Shown here piece after piece: positions 34,042 through 42,680 of a DNA stretch of 64,000 nucleotides. This DNA comes from DTU063 sp001512695 (GTDB lineage: Bacteria > Bacillota > Thermosediminibacteria > Thermosediminibacterales > Tepidanaerobacteraceae), in NCBI GenBank assembly GCA_049658265.1, contig JBASOM010000021.1, positions 14,420 through 78,419 on the forward strand, in the 5' to 3' direction. The position numbers and the translations under genes were made by a program. The notes below the pieces were generated by a model, which had not been told where the DNA came from, did no database searches, and worked only from the letters and a program-made list of their open reading frames with translations. Every line of letters starts with the position of its first letter. The first letter of the stretch is position 1.

Positions 34042-34563
34042 TTATCCTCCTCTAGTTAAAAAGCCAACAACGAAACCTACTATAAATAAGAACAATAATA
34101 TAAGTAAGTGCTTAAAGTATGTGGTTTTTTCATAATTTATTATAGAGTACTCTACGGTCCTCAATCTTTGTTTTTCCATGTCAACTAAGATTAAACCGCT
34201 TGGACGGTACACCATGAAATATTCTAGCAATTGCCGCCGCGTATCTGCGTACTTGGGAGATGTTACTTTATCACCTGTTTTTACTTCAGCAACGTAAATT
34301 TTATTGCCTTTTTTCACAATCATATCAGCTTTGACTGTTACTTTGTGAGCTTTATTATCAATAAATAATGTATACGATGATTCTTTTTGTAAATCAAGTA
34401 TCTCAAAGCCATTATTCTCCATAAACTTTATGGCTTTATGTTCACCTCTTTTGGCCTTCTTCATTCTCTTTATTAGCTGCAGCTTTCTTATGTATTTAAT
34501 AATATTTATTGTCAAAAAGATACCTATTATTGCACCAAATATTAAATAATATATAATATCCAT
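34042..34563 (-). CDS. Membrane-anchored PD-(D/E)XK nuclease-like protein
   Basis: A 173-aa protein with a membrane segment at each end (about residues 3-22 and 150-170). The central domain has AIKFMENNGFEI, KADMIVKKG and IYVAEVKTGD. Together these place an Asp and E-x-K in the restriction-endonuclease-like (PD-(D/E)XK) arrangement seen in YraN/Hjc-like proteins. It probably binds or cuts DNA at the membrane; no function is known. AAGGG lies before ATG 34563. It is two bases before nadK. Confidence 0.65.
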   Translation of the reverse strand: MDIIYYLIFGAIIGIFLTINIIKYIRKLQLIKRMKKAKRGEHKAIKFMENNGFEILDLQKESSYTLFIDNKAHKVTVKADMIVKKGNKIYVAEVKTGDKVTSPKYADTRRQLLEYFMVYRPSGLILVDMEKQRLRTVEYSIINYEKTTYFKHLLILLFLFIVGFVVGFLTRGG

Positions 34564-34647
34564 TTTTAAACCCTTCAAGATCTTCAGTATCACTATGATA
34601 GCTTTTCCTCGCTATTGCTATATTTCTACAAAAAAATAAAAATTCCT

Positions 34648-35451
34648 TTAAGTCAGTTCTAGATGCGATTTTTTTACAACTTCCTCTATTTTAACAGAGT
34701 GACCAATTAATGGGCTTTTCCTAAAATGTGATAGATACTCAATGTTGCCCTTGGGGCCCTTTATCGGAGAAAAGGTGAGGTTATATATATGGAAATTGTT
34801 TTCCTTAGCATCATTGATGACTTTTTCAATGGCTTTTATGTGTAAATTATAGTCTCTCACAACTCCTTTTTTACCTACATCTTTTCTACCTACTTCAAAT
34901 TGTGGCTTTATAAGTGTGATTAAGTCGCCATCTTCTTTCAGCAGTGTATAAAAAGGCTTGAATACTTTAGCAAGGGAAATGAATGACAAGTCAGCCGTAA
35001 TAATATCCACCTTTTCGCCTATGTCTTCCAACGTCAAATACCTTACGTTTTTTCTTTCAAGTACAATTACTCTCGCATCCTCCCTCAGTTTGTACGCAAG
35101 CTGACCGTACCCCACATCCACAGCGTATATTCTTTTTGCGCCCCTTTGCAACATGCAGTCGGTAAAACCCCCGGTAGAAGCGCCTGCATCTAGTGCGATC
35201 TTATCTTTTACCTGTACATCAAATAGGTCAAGGGCTTTTTCTAGCTTCAACCCCCCTCTACTGACGTAGGGAATAGCTTTATTTTTAAGGACTATATGGC
35301 TGTCAACATCAACTGCCGTACCAGGCTTATCTATGATTTGATTGTTAACCATGACATTGCCACACATTATTTCAGCTTTTGCTTTCTCCCGGCTTTCGAT
35401 TATGCCTTTATTTACTAATAACATATCTAATCTTATTTTGTTCTGGCTCAC
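34648..35451 (-). CDS. tlyA: TlyA-family rRNA 2'-O-methyltransferase
   Basis: A 267-aa protein with an N-terminal S4 domain (RLDMLLVNKGIIESREKAKAEI) and an FtsJ-like methyltransferase domain (LDAGASTGGFTDCMLQRGA, VDVGYGQL, TADLSFISL). TlyA methylates 16S and 23S rRNA in other bacteria. The GTG start overlaps the oapA stop by four bases. Confidence 0.92.
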   Translation of the reverse strand: MSQNKIRLDMLLVNKGIIESREKAKAEIMCGNVMVNNQIIDKPGTAVDVDSHIVLKNKAIPYVSRGGLKLEKALDLFDVQVKDKIALDAGASTGGFTDCMLQRGAKRIYAVDVGYGQLAYKLREDARVIVLERKNVRYLTLEDIGEKVDIITADLSFISLAKVFKPFYTLLKEDGDLITLIKPQFEVGRKDVGKKGVVRDYNLHIKAIEKVINDAKENNFHIYNLTFSPIKGPKGNIEYLSHFRKSPLIGHSVKIEEVVKKSHLELT

Positions 35452-36080
35452 TGGCTTTCTCTCCTGCCGTTTCTTCTATTATTGTTGTTACTAGGTAATA
35501 GGTCAAGTTGTAAATTGTTCTTTAGTTTATACAAGAATAATCCAACACCGTAGACTACAGTTTTAGAGTTCTTTATTGCTATGCCCTTACCTAATGCTTT
35601 ACCTCCGATGGTTAAGGTAGAAATAATACCGGTTAAAAGTATGCTAAAAATAATTACCTGATTTTGGCTAAAACCTGTTGCGGCAACTCTGACAACTATG
35701 GCTGCACCTGCTGCACCGCTTACAATACCACATATGTCTCCCACAACGTCATTGCAAAAGTTTGAAACTATGTCAGCATTTCTAACGAGTCTGACTGCTT
35801 CCTTGCTTCCCGGAACCTTATCTGCCGCCATGGCGTGAAAAGGTGCTTCATTGGATGAAGTAACAGCTACTCCTATAATATCAAAGAAAACACCAATTAT
35901 TATTATAAACAGCAATATGAACATCGAAATTATAAGATTAACTTGCTTTAATAAGATTTCCGAAATCGTACTAAAAAAAACGGAAAGCCCAAAAGCCAGA
36001 ATAACGACCTTGTGTACCCAATTGGCTTTTGAACCTCCGTTATTTTTTTTATGCTTCCTCTTTTCTATATCAGAGTTCAA
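35448..36080 (-). CDS. oapA: OLE-associated protein OapA
   Basis: A 210-aa membrane protein with four membrane segments, a basic N-terminus (about residues 8-16) and a basic C-terminus. The conserved VTSSNEAPFHAMAADKVPGSKEA and NADIVSNFCNDVVGDICGIVSGAAGAA recall DUF21/CorB-like transporters, as reported for OapA. It lies immediately downstream of the OLE RNA, the defining location. OapA holds OLE RNA at the membrane. GGAGG lies four or seven bases before the TTG codons at 36083 and 36080; I chose 36080. Confidence 0.85.
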   Translation of the reverse strand: MNSDIEKRKHKKNNGGSKANWVHKVVILAFGLSVFFSTISEILLKQVNLIISMFILLFIIIIGVFFDIIGVAVTSSNEAPFHAMAADKVPGSKEAVRLVRNADIVSNFCNDVVGDICGIVSGAAGAAIVVRVAATGFSQNQVIIFSILLTGIISTLTIGGKALGKGIAIKNSKTVVYGVGLFLYKLKNNLQLDLLPSNNNNRRNGRRESQ

Positions 36081-36100
36081 CAAAATACCTCCAGTTTCTT

Positions 36101-36711
36101 AAGGGAAACAGATGGTAATGGATGGGTTAATTTTGTGGCTTAGGTCTAGCAGGATTTCCCCAGCAGAAATCTATTCGTTGCCGAATAGACGGTTCCCCTT
36201 TAATTCTACTGCTGTTATGTCGCCAAAAACAGAGCTAGATTACCACTTAGTCCACACTGTAATCCCCTATCCATCTCCAATATTGGACCAGTCTAGGAGA
36301 TTTCCTCACCAAAATCCTTCTCCTCCTAGCCTCTTTTGCAAAATGGATTTCAAAGGTAAAAAATTGATTTGTAATTGGCCAAATTACAAATCAACAAAAA
36401 CCTTTTTCCGCCCATTTCACTCAAGGCAGGCTACACTGCACCCAACCTTTCATCGAATGCAGGTTCACACCCTAAGCCATAGCCCTCAAGGAGTCCTATC
36501 AGGCCACGAACTTAGGTCTCCGCGGAAGTAGGGTCAACGCCTACATGCCTTTGTAGATCGCCCCATCTTCCTTACTCCCAGCACCAGCCCCCGACTGGGC
36601 GTCAGAAGCCAGCACTAGGAACTTCATCGATGTGCCCTTTGACGGATTTTTAGCCCCGCCCTCAGAGGAGGGATTTTGACTAGAATACTGTACCACCTGT
36701 TTCCCTTGCTG
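36101..36711 (-). ncRNA. ole: OLE RNA (ornate large extremophilic RNA)
   Basis: About 611 nt with no supportable protein. The 5' AAGGGAAACAGGTGGTA pairs with the 3' TACCATCTGTTTCCCTT (17 bp, one G-U), closing the whole RNA. Internal perfect hairpins are at 36171-36188 (CTATTCG/CGAATAG), 36366-36392 (11 bp) and 36541-36556 (CTACA/TGTAG). Size, the terminal stem, and the position between ispA and a CorB-like membrane protein gene in the tlyA-nadK-argR-recN block match OLE RNA of Bacillus halodurans and anaerobes. OLE is membrane-bound with OapA and affects stress tolerance. The 5' end is inferred from the -10 box. Confidence 0.92.
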
Positions 36712-36717
36712 AAAAAT

Positions 36718-36746
36718 ATTATAACACAAATACGAAACTGATTCAA
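36718..36746 (-). promoter_or_regulatory. Sigma-A promoter of OLE RNA
   Basis: TTGAAT and a perfect TATAAT with a 17-base spacer, seven bases before the inferred OLE 5' end. It lies in the 52-base gap after ispA, so OLE can be made apart from the ispA operon. Confidence 0.75.
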
Positions 36747-36763
36747 CGGAAGTGGAAAGTTGG

Positions 36764-37654
36764 TCAATAGCTACGGTTTACAATAAAATCTGTTAACTGT
36801 ATAAAAAAGTCGCTGTTTTTAAAATGTGATATTAATTTCTTGGCTTCCAAAGACAATTCGTTAATTATTTTTACACAACCAATATTACCGTACATACTAA
36901 CAAAGGTGTTTTTCAAATTTTTAATATCACTGCCCACAGGTTTGCCCAAAGTGTTTTCGTCACCTTTTTCATCTAACATATCATCGACGATTTGAAAAGC
37001 CAAGCCTATCTTTTCTCCAAAAAGCTCTATTATTTCCAGGTCTTCCTTAGATGCTCCAGCAAGTCGAGCCCCCGACCAGAGTGAAATCTTTATCAAATAT
37101 CCCGTCTTATGATTGCTTATGTAATATAGGGTATCCCTGTCTATATTCTTTCCGGATGTTTCGATGTCAATCACTTGTCCACCAATCATTCCATATCCTC
37201 CGGCGGCCAGAGATACTTTTTCGATTACATCCAAGACAGCTTTAAGACTGATACCAATGATTTTGCTGTTCATTGCTATTGTAGCAAAAGCATGTGTCAG
37301 TAGGGCGTCTCCAGCAAGTAGGGCTAATGCCTCACCGTATACTTTGTGGCACGTGGGCTTTCCCCTGCGAAAATCATCATTATCCATAACAGGCAAGTCA
37401 TCGTGAATCAGCGAATATGTATGTATCATTTCGATGCCGCAAGCAGTTGGCATTACATTTTCATAAGACATCCCGAAGAGTTCTGCAGCTTTCATCACCA
37501 TGATAGGTCTCAATCTCTTGCCACCCGATAAAGTGCTATAGTGCATTGCTTCAAAAAGTTGTGGGGGAAACTCATTTTTCTTTGGGAGAAACTTGACCAT
37601 TTCTTCTTCTACTATCTTTCCTAAATGAACCAATTCTCTCGTAAAATTACTCAA
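36764..37654 (-). CDS. ispA: Farnesyl diphosphate synthase / polyprenyl synthase
   Basis: A 296-aa trans-prenyltransferase. SLIHDDLPVMDNDDFRRG is the first Asp-rich motif, IVDDMLDEKGDE the second; GKRLRPIMV is the diphosphate site. It condenses isopentenyl units into farnesyl diphosphate. TTG start overlapping xseB by eight bases. dxs, the usual next gene, is absent and the OLE RNA follows. Confidence 0.95.
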   Translation of the reverse strand: MSNFTRELVHLGKIVEEEMVKFLPKKNEFPPQLFEAMHYSTLSGGKRLRPIMVMKAAELFGMSYENVMPTACGIEMIHTYSLIHDDLPVMDNDDFRRGKPTCHKVYGEALALLAGDALLTHAFATIAMNSKIIGISLKAVLDVIEKVSLAAGGYGMIGGQVIDIETSGKNIDRDTLYYISNHKTGYLIKISLWSGARLAGASKEDLEIIELFGEKIGLAFQIVDDMLDEKGDENTLGKPVGSDIKNLKNTFVSMYGNIGCVKIINELSLEAKKLISHFKNSDFFIQLTDFIVNRSY

Positions 37655-37889
37655 TCAGTTCCGAACCTCCATCATAAGCTTTTAATATCAGATTACCTTC
37701 AAGATCTTTTGTCAAAACTTCGATTTTGCCTTCCGCTTCATCTAACATTCTAGAACATATCTTAATAAGATTTATTCCCTCTTCAAAAAAAGTGAGAGCT
37801 TCATCTAAGGTCAAATCACCTTTTTCTAATTGTTCGGTAATATGCTCCAGACGAGATATCGCCTCTTCATATTTATAAGTGGGACTCAA
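37647..37889 (-). CDS. xseB: Exonuclease VII small subunit
   Basis: An 80-aa helical protein: YEEAISRLEHITEQLEKGDLTLDEALTFFEEG is the XseB signature. It forms exonuclease VII with XseA. TTG start overlapping xseA by four bases. Confidence 0.95.
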   Translation of the reverse strand: MSPTYKYEEAISRLEHITEQLEKGDLTLDEALTFFEEGINLIKICSRMLDEAEGKIEVLTKDLEGNLILKAYDGGSELIE

Positions 37890-39106
37890 TTGGCATCACC
37901 CTTTCCCAGGCATTCTTTCACGTCACATATAAGACTTCCATCTGAAAGCAAAACCCTTACATGATCGCCTTTTTTCACATCAGCGATCTCCTTTACGAGC
38001 TGATTTGTATCACCTTTGATACAAATACTATAACCTCTTTTAAGAATTGATAAGGGATTTAAGGCATCCAACCTTGAAATGTTGTGATTTAAAACAGACT
38101 TTTGCTTTGTTATATAGTAATTGGTCTCTTTTATTAGCCTTCTGAATAATTCGTCTACTACCAGTCGACAATTAATCACATATGTTCGCGGTTTTTTATA
38201 TACCTGTGCCGATTTTAAATATTCGAGTTTTTGCCTTTTTTCTCCAATGTAATTATAAAATCCATTACCTAACCTTAAACTGATGTGCCTTAATTCATTT
38301 TTTAGGGTGCGCTTTTCCGGCACTACAATTTCACCTGCAGCCGAAGGAGTAGGTGCCCTTTTGTCTGCAACAAAATCAGCAATCGTATAATCCGTTTCAT
38401 GGCCAACGGCTGAGATGACGGGCACTTTAGATTCCGCAATGGCCCTGGCTACCCTTTCCTCGTTAAAGGCCCAAAGTTCCTCAATGGATCCGCCGCCTCT
38501 GCCTACAATTATAACGTCTAAACCCTGTAAACTGTTGAGCTGTGAAATGGCAGAGCATATGTCATCGGCAGCTCCCTCACCCTGAACCAGTACCGGCGCA
38601 ATTACTATATCCACATTGGGAAAGCGCCTTCTTATCACGGTCAATAAGTCCCTTATTGCTGCACCGGTAGGGGAAGTCACCAGAGCTATTTTTTTGGGTA
38701 AAAAGGGTATCGGCAGTTTTCTCTCTTGTGCAAAAAGGCCTTCCTGTTCCAAGCGCATTTTAAGCCTTTCAAAGGCAATATGCAGGGCTCCTATACCATC
38801 AGGTTCTAAAGCTTCAACATACAATTGATATTGGCCGTCCCTGTTAAATACACTTATAAAACCGAAAGCAATTACCTTCATGCCGTTCTCGGGCATAAAA
38901 GAAAGTAGCCTATTGCTGTTTTTAAACATAACACAGCGAATTTGTGACATCTCATCTTTTAGTGTAAAGTACATATGGCCGGACATATTGTGGTGTTTAA
39001 AATTTGATATTTCTCCTCGAACGTAAACCTGTCTTAAAATTTCATTGTTATCTAAAAGATTCTTTATAATATTGTTAACTTCACTAACGGTAAAAACTGG
39101 CTTCAA
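37886..39106 (-). CDS. xseA: Exonuclease VII large subunit
   Basis: A 406-aa protein with an N-terminal OB domain (VRGEISNFKHHNMSGHMYFTLKD), then the catalytic part with VTSPTGAAIRDL, VGRGGGSIEELWAFN and ISAVGHETDYTIADFVADKRAPTPSAA. GGGGGAG six bases before TTG 39106 gives a start (MKPVFTVSEV) that agrees with the family. Confidence 0.95.
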   Translation of the reverse strand: MKPVFTVSEVNNIIKNLLDNNEILRQVYVRGEISNFKHHNMSGHMYFTLKDEMSQIRCVMFKNSNRLLSFMPENGMKVIAFGFISVFNRDGQYQLYVEALEPDGIGALHIAFERLKMRLEQEGLFAQERKLPIPFLPKKIALVTSPTGAAIRDLLTVIRRRFPNVDIVIAPVLVQGEGAADDICSAISQLNSLQGLDVIIVGRGGGSIEELWAFNEERVARAIAESKVPVISAVGHETDYTIADFVADKRAPTPSAAGEIVVPEKRTLKNELRHISLRLGNGFYNYIGEKRQKLEYLKSAQVYKKPRTYVINCRLVVDELFRRLIKETNYYITKQKSVLNHNISRLDALNPLSILKRGYSICIKGDTNQLVKEIADVKKGDHVRVLLSDGSLICDVKECLGKGDAN

Positions 39107-39134
39107 AACTTTCTCCCCCAAGATACTACGTTTT

Positions 39135-39536
39135 TCATCTTGGCAAGCAATCTTTTGCGATTGACCCTAACAATCCGTTTATGAATCTATATGACTTTTC
39201 GTCTCCGTATTTTTTTGCAAGTTCAATTGCTTCATTTATGGAAACGCTGACAGGTATATCATCACAGTACAGTATTTCGTACACTGCAAGGCGAAGTATA
39301 TTTCTATCTGCAGATGCCATTCGGCCAACCGTCCAATCTTCTGAATACCTGTTTATATGCTTATCAATATTTGATAAATTGTTCAAAACTCCCTCTACTT
39401 CTCTAAATATAAAACTTTTTTGATCATCATTTAGGGAGTCAATCATAGGCTCTGATGCTTCTTCAATTGTATTGCCACCAACATCTATAGCAAAAAGAAT
39501 CTTAAATGCTTGTTCTCTGGCAATTTTCCTACTCAA
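39135..39536 (-). CDS. nusB: Transcription antitermination factor NusB
   Basis: A 133-aa helical protein. SRKIAREQAFKILFAID and ILRLAVYEILYCDDIPVSVSINEAIELAKKYGDEKSYRFINGLL are characteristic. It acts in rRNA antitermination. AAGGAG eight bases before TTG 39536 favours MSRKIAR as the start. Confidence 0.95.
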   Translation of the reverse strand: MSRKIAREQAFKILFAIDVGGNTIEEASEPMIDSLNDDQKSFIFREVEGVLNNLSNIDKHINRYSEDWTVGRMASADRNILRLAVYEILYCDDIPVSVSINEAIELAKKYGDEKSYRFINGLLGSIAKDCLPR

Positions 39537-39548
39537 GAAAAGCACTCC

Positions 39549-39767
39549 TTATCTATTACTTGGAGGTAATAATTTATCAAGTAAACTGCGAATATCTTCT
39601 TTTCTATCTACATTTTTACCTATATAATATCCTAATAGTGTGCAGAAAATGACAAACAAAGCTTTGAAAAACCCTAAGGTGATGATAATAATGCCAATTA
39701 TAAGTCCTGCAATCCCGCCAATTATTTCCCTTCTATGCTCATGCCACAGCTCTCGCAAATAGTCCAC
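39549..39767 (-). CDS. DUF2273 small membrane protein
   Basis: A 72-aa protein with two membrane segments (about residues 15-33 and 34-50), and a charged tail. Members of DUF2273 lie between amaP and nusB in many Firmicutes and are linked to envelope-stress Asp23 proteins. AAGGGG eight bases before GTG 39767. Confidence 0.85.
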   Translation of the reverse strand: MDYLRELWHEHRREIIGGIAGLIIGIIIITLGFFKALFVIFCTLLGYYIGKNVDRKEDIRSLLDKLLPPSNR

Positions 39768-39779
39768 CGCATTCACCCC

Positions 39780-40313
39780 TTATTTTCCTGCTTTTGCTTT
39801 TTGATTTGAAACATTGCTAACTCTTATTAACACGTTATTAACTTTAATTCCTGCAGTAGATTCAACATAATCTCTAATTGTCCCTTGCATTTCAGAAGCT
39901 AGTTCCGGGATTATAACATCGTAATTTACAGTAATTTTTAGGGTTATTGACACCCCATCTTCTTGTCTTTTTATGTAAATCCTCGATTCTGTTACGTCTT
40001 GAATATCCCGTATCACTTTTTGAACTAAACTTTCAACAGCACCCAAGGTAATACAAACCTTTCCCAGCTCACTGTCACTGACCACAGCTTCTGGCAGTTT
40101 CCTTGGCTTTAAGACGTAGACTAGAACGAATAAACTAAATATCAACAAGACAATACCGAGGGCACCTGTTTCCCATTTTCCGTAGACCATGGATAAGTAA
40201 ATACTAAGATATTGCTGACTAACAACTCTAGCAGATATAACAATAAGGAATAAGGACACACAGGTTGCAAGGAGGGATAAAAGAACAATTAACAGTTTGT
40301 CCAAAAACTTCAT
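39780..40313 (-). CDS. amaP: Alkaline-shock membrane anchor AmaP
   Basis: A 177-aa protein with two N-terminal membrane segments and a soluble C-terminal Asp23-like domain (VCITLGAVESLVQKVIRDI). AmaP anchors Asp23 at the membrane. AAAGGAG before ATG. It is followed by DUF2273 and preceded by asp23. Confidence 0.9.
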   Translation of the reverse strand: MKFLDKLLIVLLSLLATCVSLFLIVISARVVSQQYLSIYLSMVYGKWETGALGIVLLIFSLFVLVYVLKPRKLPEAVVSDSELGKVCITLGAVESLVQKVIRDIQDVTESRIYIKRQEDGVSITLKITVNYDVIIPELASEMQGTIRDYVESTAGIKVNNVLIRVSNVSNQKAKAGK

Positions 40314-40341
40314 AAGTAAGCTCCTTTCTAAAGGAAATTAA

Positions 40342-40368
40342 CCCCCTGAACACGTCATTATCAGGGGG
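40342..40368 (-). terminator. Hairpin between asp23 and amaP
   Basis: CCCCCTGA / TCAGGGGG, perfect 8-bp stem with an 11-base loop, followed by TTAATTT. It is a weak terminator or attenuator that could lower amaP relative to asp23. Confidence 0.5.
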
Positions 40369-40375
40369 TATTAGG

Positions 40376-40753
40376 TTATTTGCCTTCTCCTTCCTTAGCA
40401 GGACCGAAGCTGACACCTTGGATATGTATATTAACTTCAGTAACAGACAGGCCGGTCATATTTTCTATTGCTTTTTTCACATTTTCTTGAACATTCCAGG
40501 CTACATCTGGTATTCGAACACCGTAGTTTATAATCATGTACAGATCTACTTTAGCTTCTTTATCGCTAACCTCAACCTTAACACCTTTTGATAAATTTTT
40601 GCGCCCTAACATCTCGGCAATTCCACCAACGATGCCTCCACTCATGCCTGCTACCCCCTCAACTTCCGTAGCAGCAAGGCCCGCAATTACACCTACGACA
40701 TCATCAGCAATTTTTATTGAACCCTTGTCATTGTTAATGTCCGCATTACTCAT
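40376..40753 (-). CDS. asp23: Asp23/Gls24 family envelope-stress protein
   Basis: A 125-aa protein with IADDVVGVIAGLAATEVEGVAGM and VDLYMIINYGVRIPDVAWNVQENVKKAIE, the Asp23/Gls24 signature. It forms membrane-associated filaments with AmaP. GGAGAAGG before ATG 40753. Confidence 0.92.
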   Translation of the reverse strand: MSNADINNDKGSIKIADDVVGVIAGLAATEVEGVAGMSGGIVGGIAEMLGRKNLSKGVKVEVSDKEAKVDLYMIINYGVRIPDVAWNVQENVKKAIENMTGLSVTEVNIHIQGVSFGPAKEGEGK

Positions 40754-40829
40754 TTTCCTTCTCCTTCCGGATGGTAATAAACCTAACGATATTATAGCAA
40801 AATAAATACATTTATACAATTAATGTGGC

Positions 40830-41366
40830 CTATTTTCTTTCTATTATGGTAATTTTGTCCACCGACACACCGGTTGTTTTTGTAACAACATCTGTAATCT
40901 GAGCAATATCTTTTTGCATAAGACCATCAGTTTTTACTACTACATTGATGTGGTCATCAGAAAAGAAGATCACTGCATCTTCAAAGCCCTTCGCCCTTAT
41001 GAGATTCTCTACAAGCATTTCCTTCTCTACTTTCTGGGAAAGCGCTATTAATTCTTGCTGGGCTTTTTCTTTAGATTCTGTACTGGCATTGGGATTGTTT
41101 ATTAGTTCCCTCAAATAATCAGCTTCCTGGCCCCTCAATCGATCTCTTTCCAATTTATACTCTATAAAAAAATCATTTTCCAGATTTGCTACAGCCGAAA
41201 TCTCTTGTGTATCATCAATTGCAGAAATAGATACCTTTTCCAATTCACCAGAATCCAGCTGTTTTTCGTACACCACTTTTGGAAAGTTACCTAAAAACAT
41301 CATGTATGCAGACAATAAAAGTATTAAAGCAAATGCGATTATTAACAGGGTTCTTTTCTTAATCAC
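40830..41366 (-). CDS. spoIIIAH: Stage III sporulation protein AH
   Basis: A 178-aa membrane-anchored protein: one N-terminal segment (4-22), then a coiled region and the YscJ-like domain (INVVVKTDGLMQKDIAQITDVVTKTTGVSVDKI). SpoIIIAH forms a ring with SpoIIQ across the engulfment septum. GTG 41366 has AAAGGGG eight bases upstream. Last gene of the spoIIIA operon. Confidence 0.95.
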   Translation of the reverse strand: MIKKRTLLIIAFALILLLSAYMMFLGNFPKVVYEKQLDSGELEKVSISAIDDTQEISAVANLENDFFIEYKLERDRLRGQEADYLRELINNPNASTESKEKAQQELIALSQKVEKEMLVENLIRAKGFEDAVIFFSDDHINVVVKTDGLMQKDIAQITDVVTKTTGVSVDKITIIERK

Positions 41367-41448
41367 AAATGACACCCCTTTCCCCTCCCAATATTAAAAA
41401 ATATTAAAGCCTATAACATAAAAAAGCGGTATCTCGCTGGTATATAGC

Positions 41449-42042
41449 CTATTTTGCCAAAACACTAATTCTATAAGTGGGTATGTCTAATAGTGTGGCT
41501 GTGGATTTAATAATCTTTTCTTTGATTTTTGATGATGAGGCTCCATCGGCAATGATGAGTATCCCTTTTATTCTAGGGGCAGTTTTTTTTAAAACCATAG
41601 CCTCTTCCTCACCATTTTTTCTGAGCAGGACCATCTGTTGATTTCTTTGCTTTTCTACAATTGTCCTAACACCTCCTTCATTGTCTTTTTCCTCAGATGT
41701 TTTTTCGGTGTCAATAACATTAAATGCCGGTTCAATCAATGTCTCATCCTCTAAGACAATCATCACATTAACATCACCTACGCCTTCTACTTGGCCCAAC
41801 AATTCTGACAGTTGTTTTTCCAGCCTATTCTCATAAGACAGGTTTTCTATTGACTGACGGGGAATTTGTTGTAACTCTTTAGAGTCGTTTTTCGCGTGCT
41901 TGTAATTAGTATCGGAAAACATTTTGCTTAAGGACATCAGCAACAATCCCAATGTAAAAATAAAAATAAATTTGGAAACGACCTTGTTCTTGGGATTCTT
42001 TATCCATTCAAGAATCGACTTTATGTCTAGTTGTGATTTCAT
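41449..42042 (-). CDS. spoIIIAG: Stage III sporulation protein AG
   Basis: A 197-aa protein with one membrane segment (about residues 24-42) and a C-terminal domain with VEGVGDVNVMIVLEDE and ILIIADGASSSKIKEKIIKSTATLLDIPTYRI, similar to ring-building motifs of secretion systems. It forms the large SpoIIIAG ring. GGAGG before ATG 42042. Confidence 0.95.
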   Translation of the reverse strand: MKSQLDIKSILEWIKNPKNKVVSKFIFIFTLGLLLMSLSKMFSDTNYKHAKNDSKELQQIPRQSIENLSYENRLEKQLSELLGQVEGVGDVNVMIVLEDETLIEPAFNVIDTEKTSEEKDNEGGVRTIVEKQRNQQMVLLRKNGEEEAMVLKKTAPRIKGILIIADGASSSKIKEKIIKSTATLLDIPTYRISVLAK

Positions 42043-42046
42043 CAAC

Positions 42047-42676
42047 TCAATCCTCCAAACTTATATATATTTTCTCTTCGGGAATATTAAAGCTTGCAGC
42101 CAAGTAGTTTACAATTTCTTTAAACTCTTCTTTTGTCATTTCGGAAAGGACGTTAGAACCCAATGGTTTATTATCTATCTTTACTTTCTCAATGGATATT
42201 TTTTCTTGTTTGACATTTCCGTCAGCAAGCTGACCTGGTGGATTTTTATTCAAAGTTATTACAATTTCAGATATTTGCCCAAAGTCAGGACTAGAAAAAT
42301 CCTCAACTAGTTTAACAGATACATCTCGAAGGTCATGAGAAGTTATTTCGGCTATTTTTTGAAATAAATACTTCTCAATATTTGCTTTATACTCTGCAAT
42401 CTTTATTTTATCGTTGTTTTCACTTAAGATGTGGGACTTTGAATTAATACTTCTGTAATCTATAGGATCATCATATACAAAAGCAATTTCGTCAATTGAG
42501 AAATCCCTATGAAAAAGAGACATCACCGGACTCATTATTACTATCATCACTAAAAGACCTAAAAAAACTTTTACATACCTTGAAAAGCTTTTTTCCGGTA
42601 TAAAAAAATCAACAAAGGCCGCAAACATGACCACCATCACTATTTGTCTAACCCATTGGCTTACTGCAGCAAGCAT
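42047..42676 (-). CDS. spoIIIAF: Stage III sporulation protein AF
   Basis: A 209-aa protein with two N-terminal membrane segments (about residues 8-26 and 34-52; WVRQIVMVVMFAAFVDFFIPEKSFSRYVKVFLGLLVM) and a C-terminal soluble domain. Component of the SpoIIIA-SpoIIQ transenvelope complex. Four bases upstream of spoIIIAG. Confidence 0.93.
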   Translation of the reverse strand: MLAAVSQWVRQIVMVVMFAAFVDFFIPEKSFSRYVKVFLGLLVMIVIMSPVMSLFHRDFSIDEIAFVYDDPIDYRSINSKSHILSENNDKIKIAEYKANIEKYLFQKIAEITSHDLRDVSVKLVEDFSSPDFGQISEIVITLNKNPPGQLADGNVKQEKISIEKVKIDNKPLGSNVLSEMTKEEFKEIVNYLAASFNIPEEKIYISLED

Positions 42677-42680
42677 TGCA

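Noticed and set aside
36112..36531. Plus-strand ORF of 139 codons opposite OLE RNA
   Set aside because: It lies antisense to a structured RNA; its apparent hydrophilic composition reflects stem sequences. No ribosome site.
36541..36729. Minus-strand ORF of 62 codons inside OLE RNA
   Set aside because: It starts at the -10 region of the OLE promoter and crosses conserved RNA stems; no ribosome binding site.
40228..40416. Minus-strand ORF of 62 codons overlapping amaP and asp23
   Set aside because: It spans the intergenic hairpin and overlaps two real genes in other frames.
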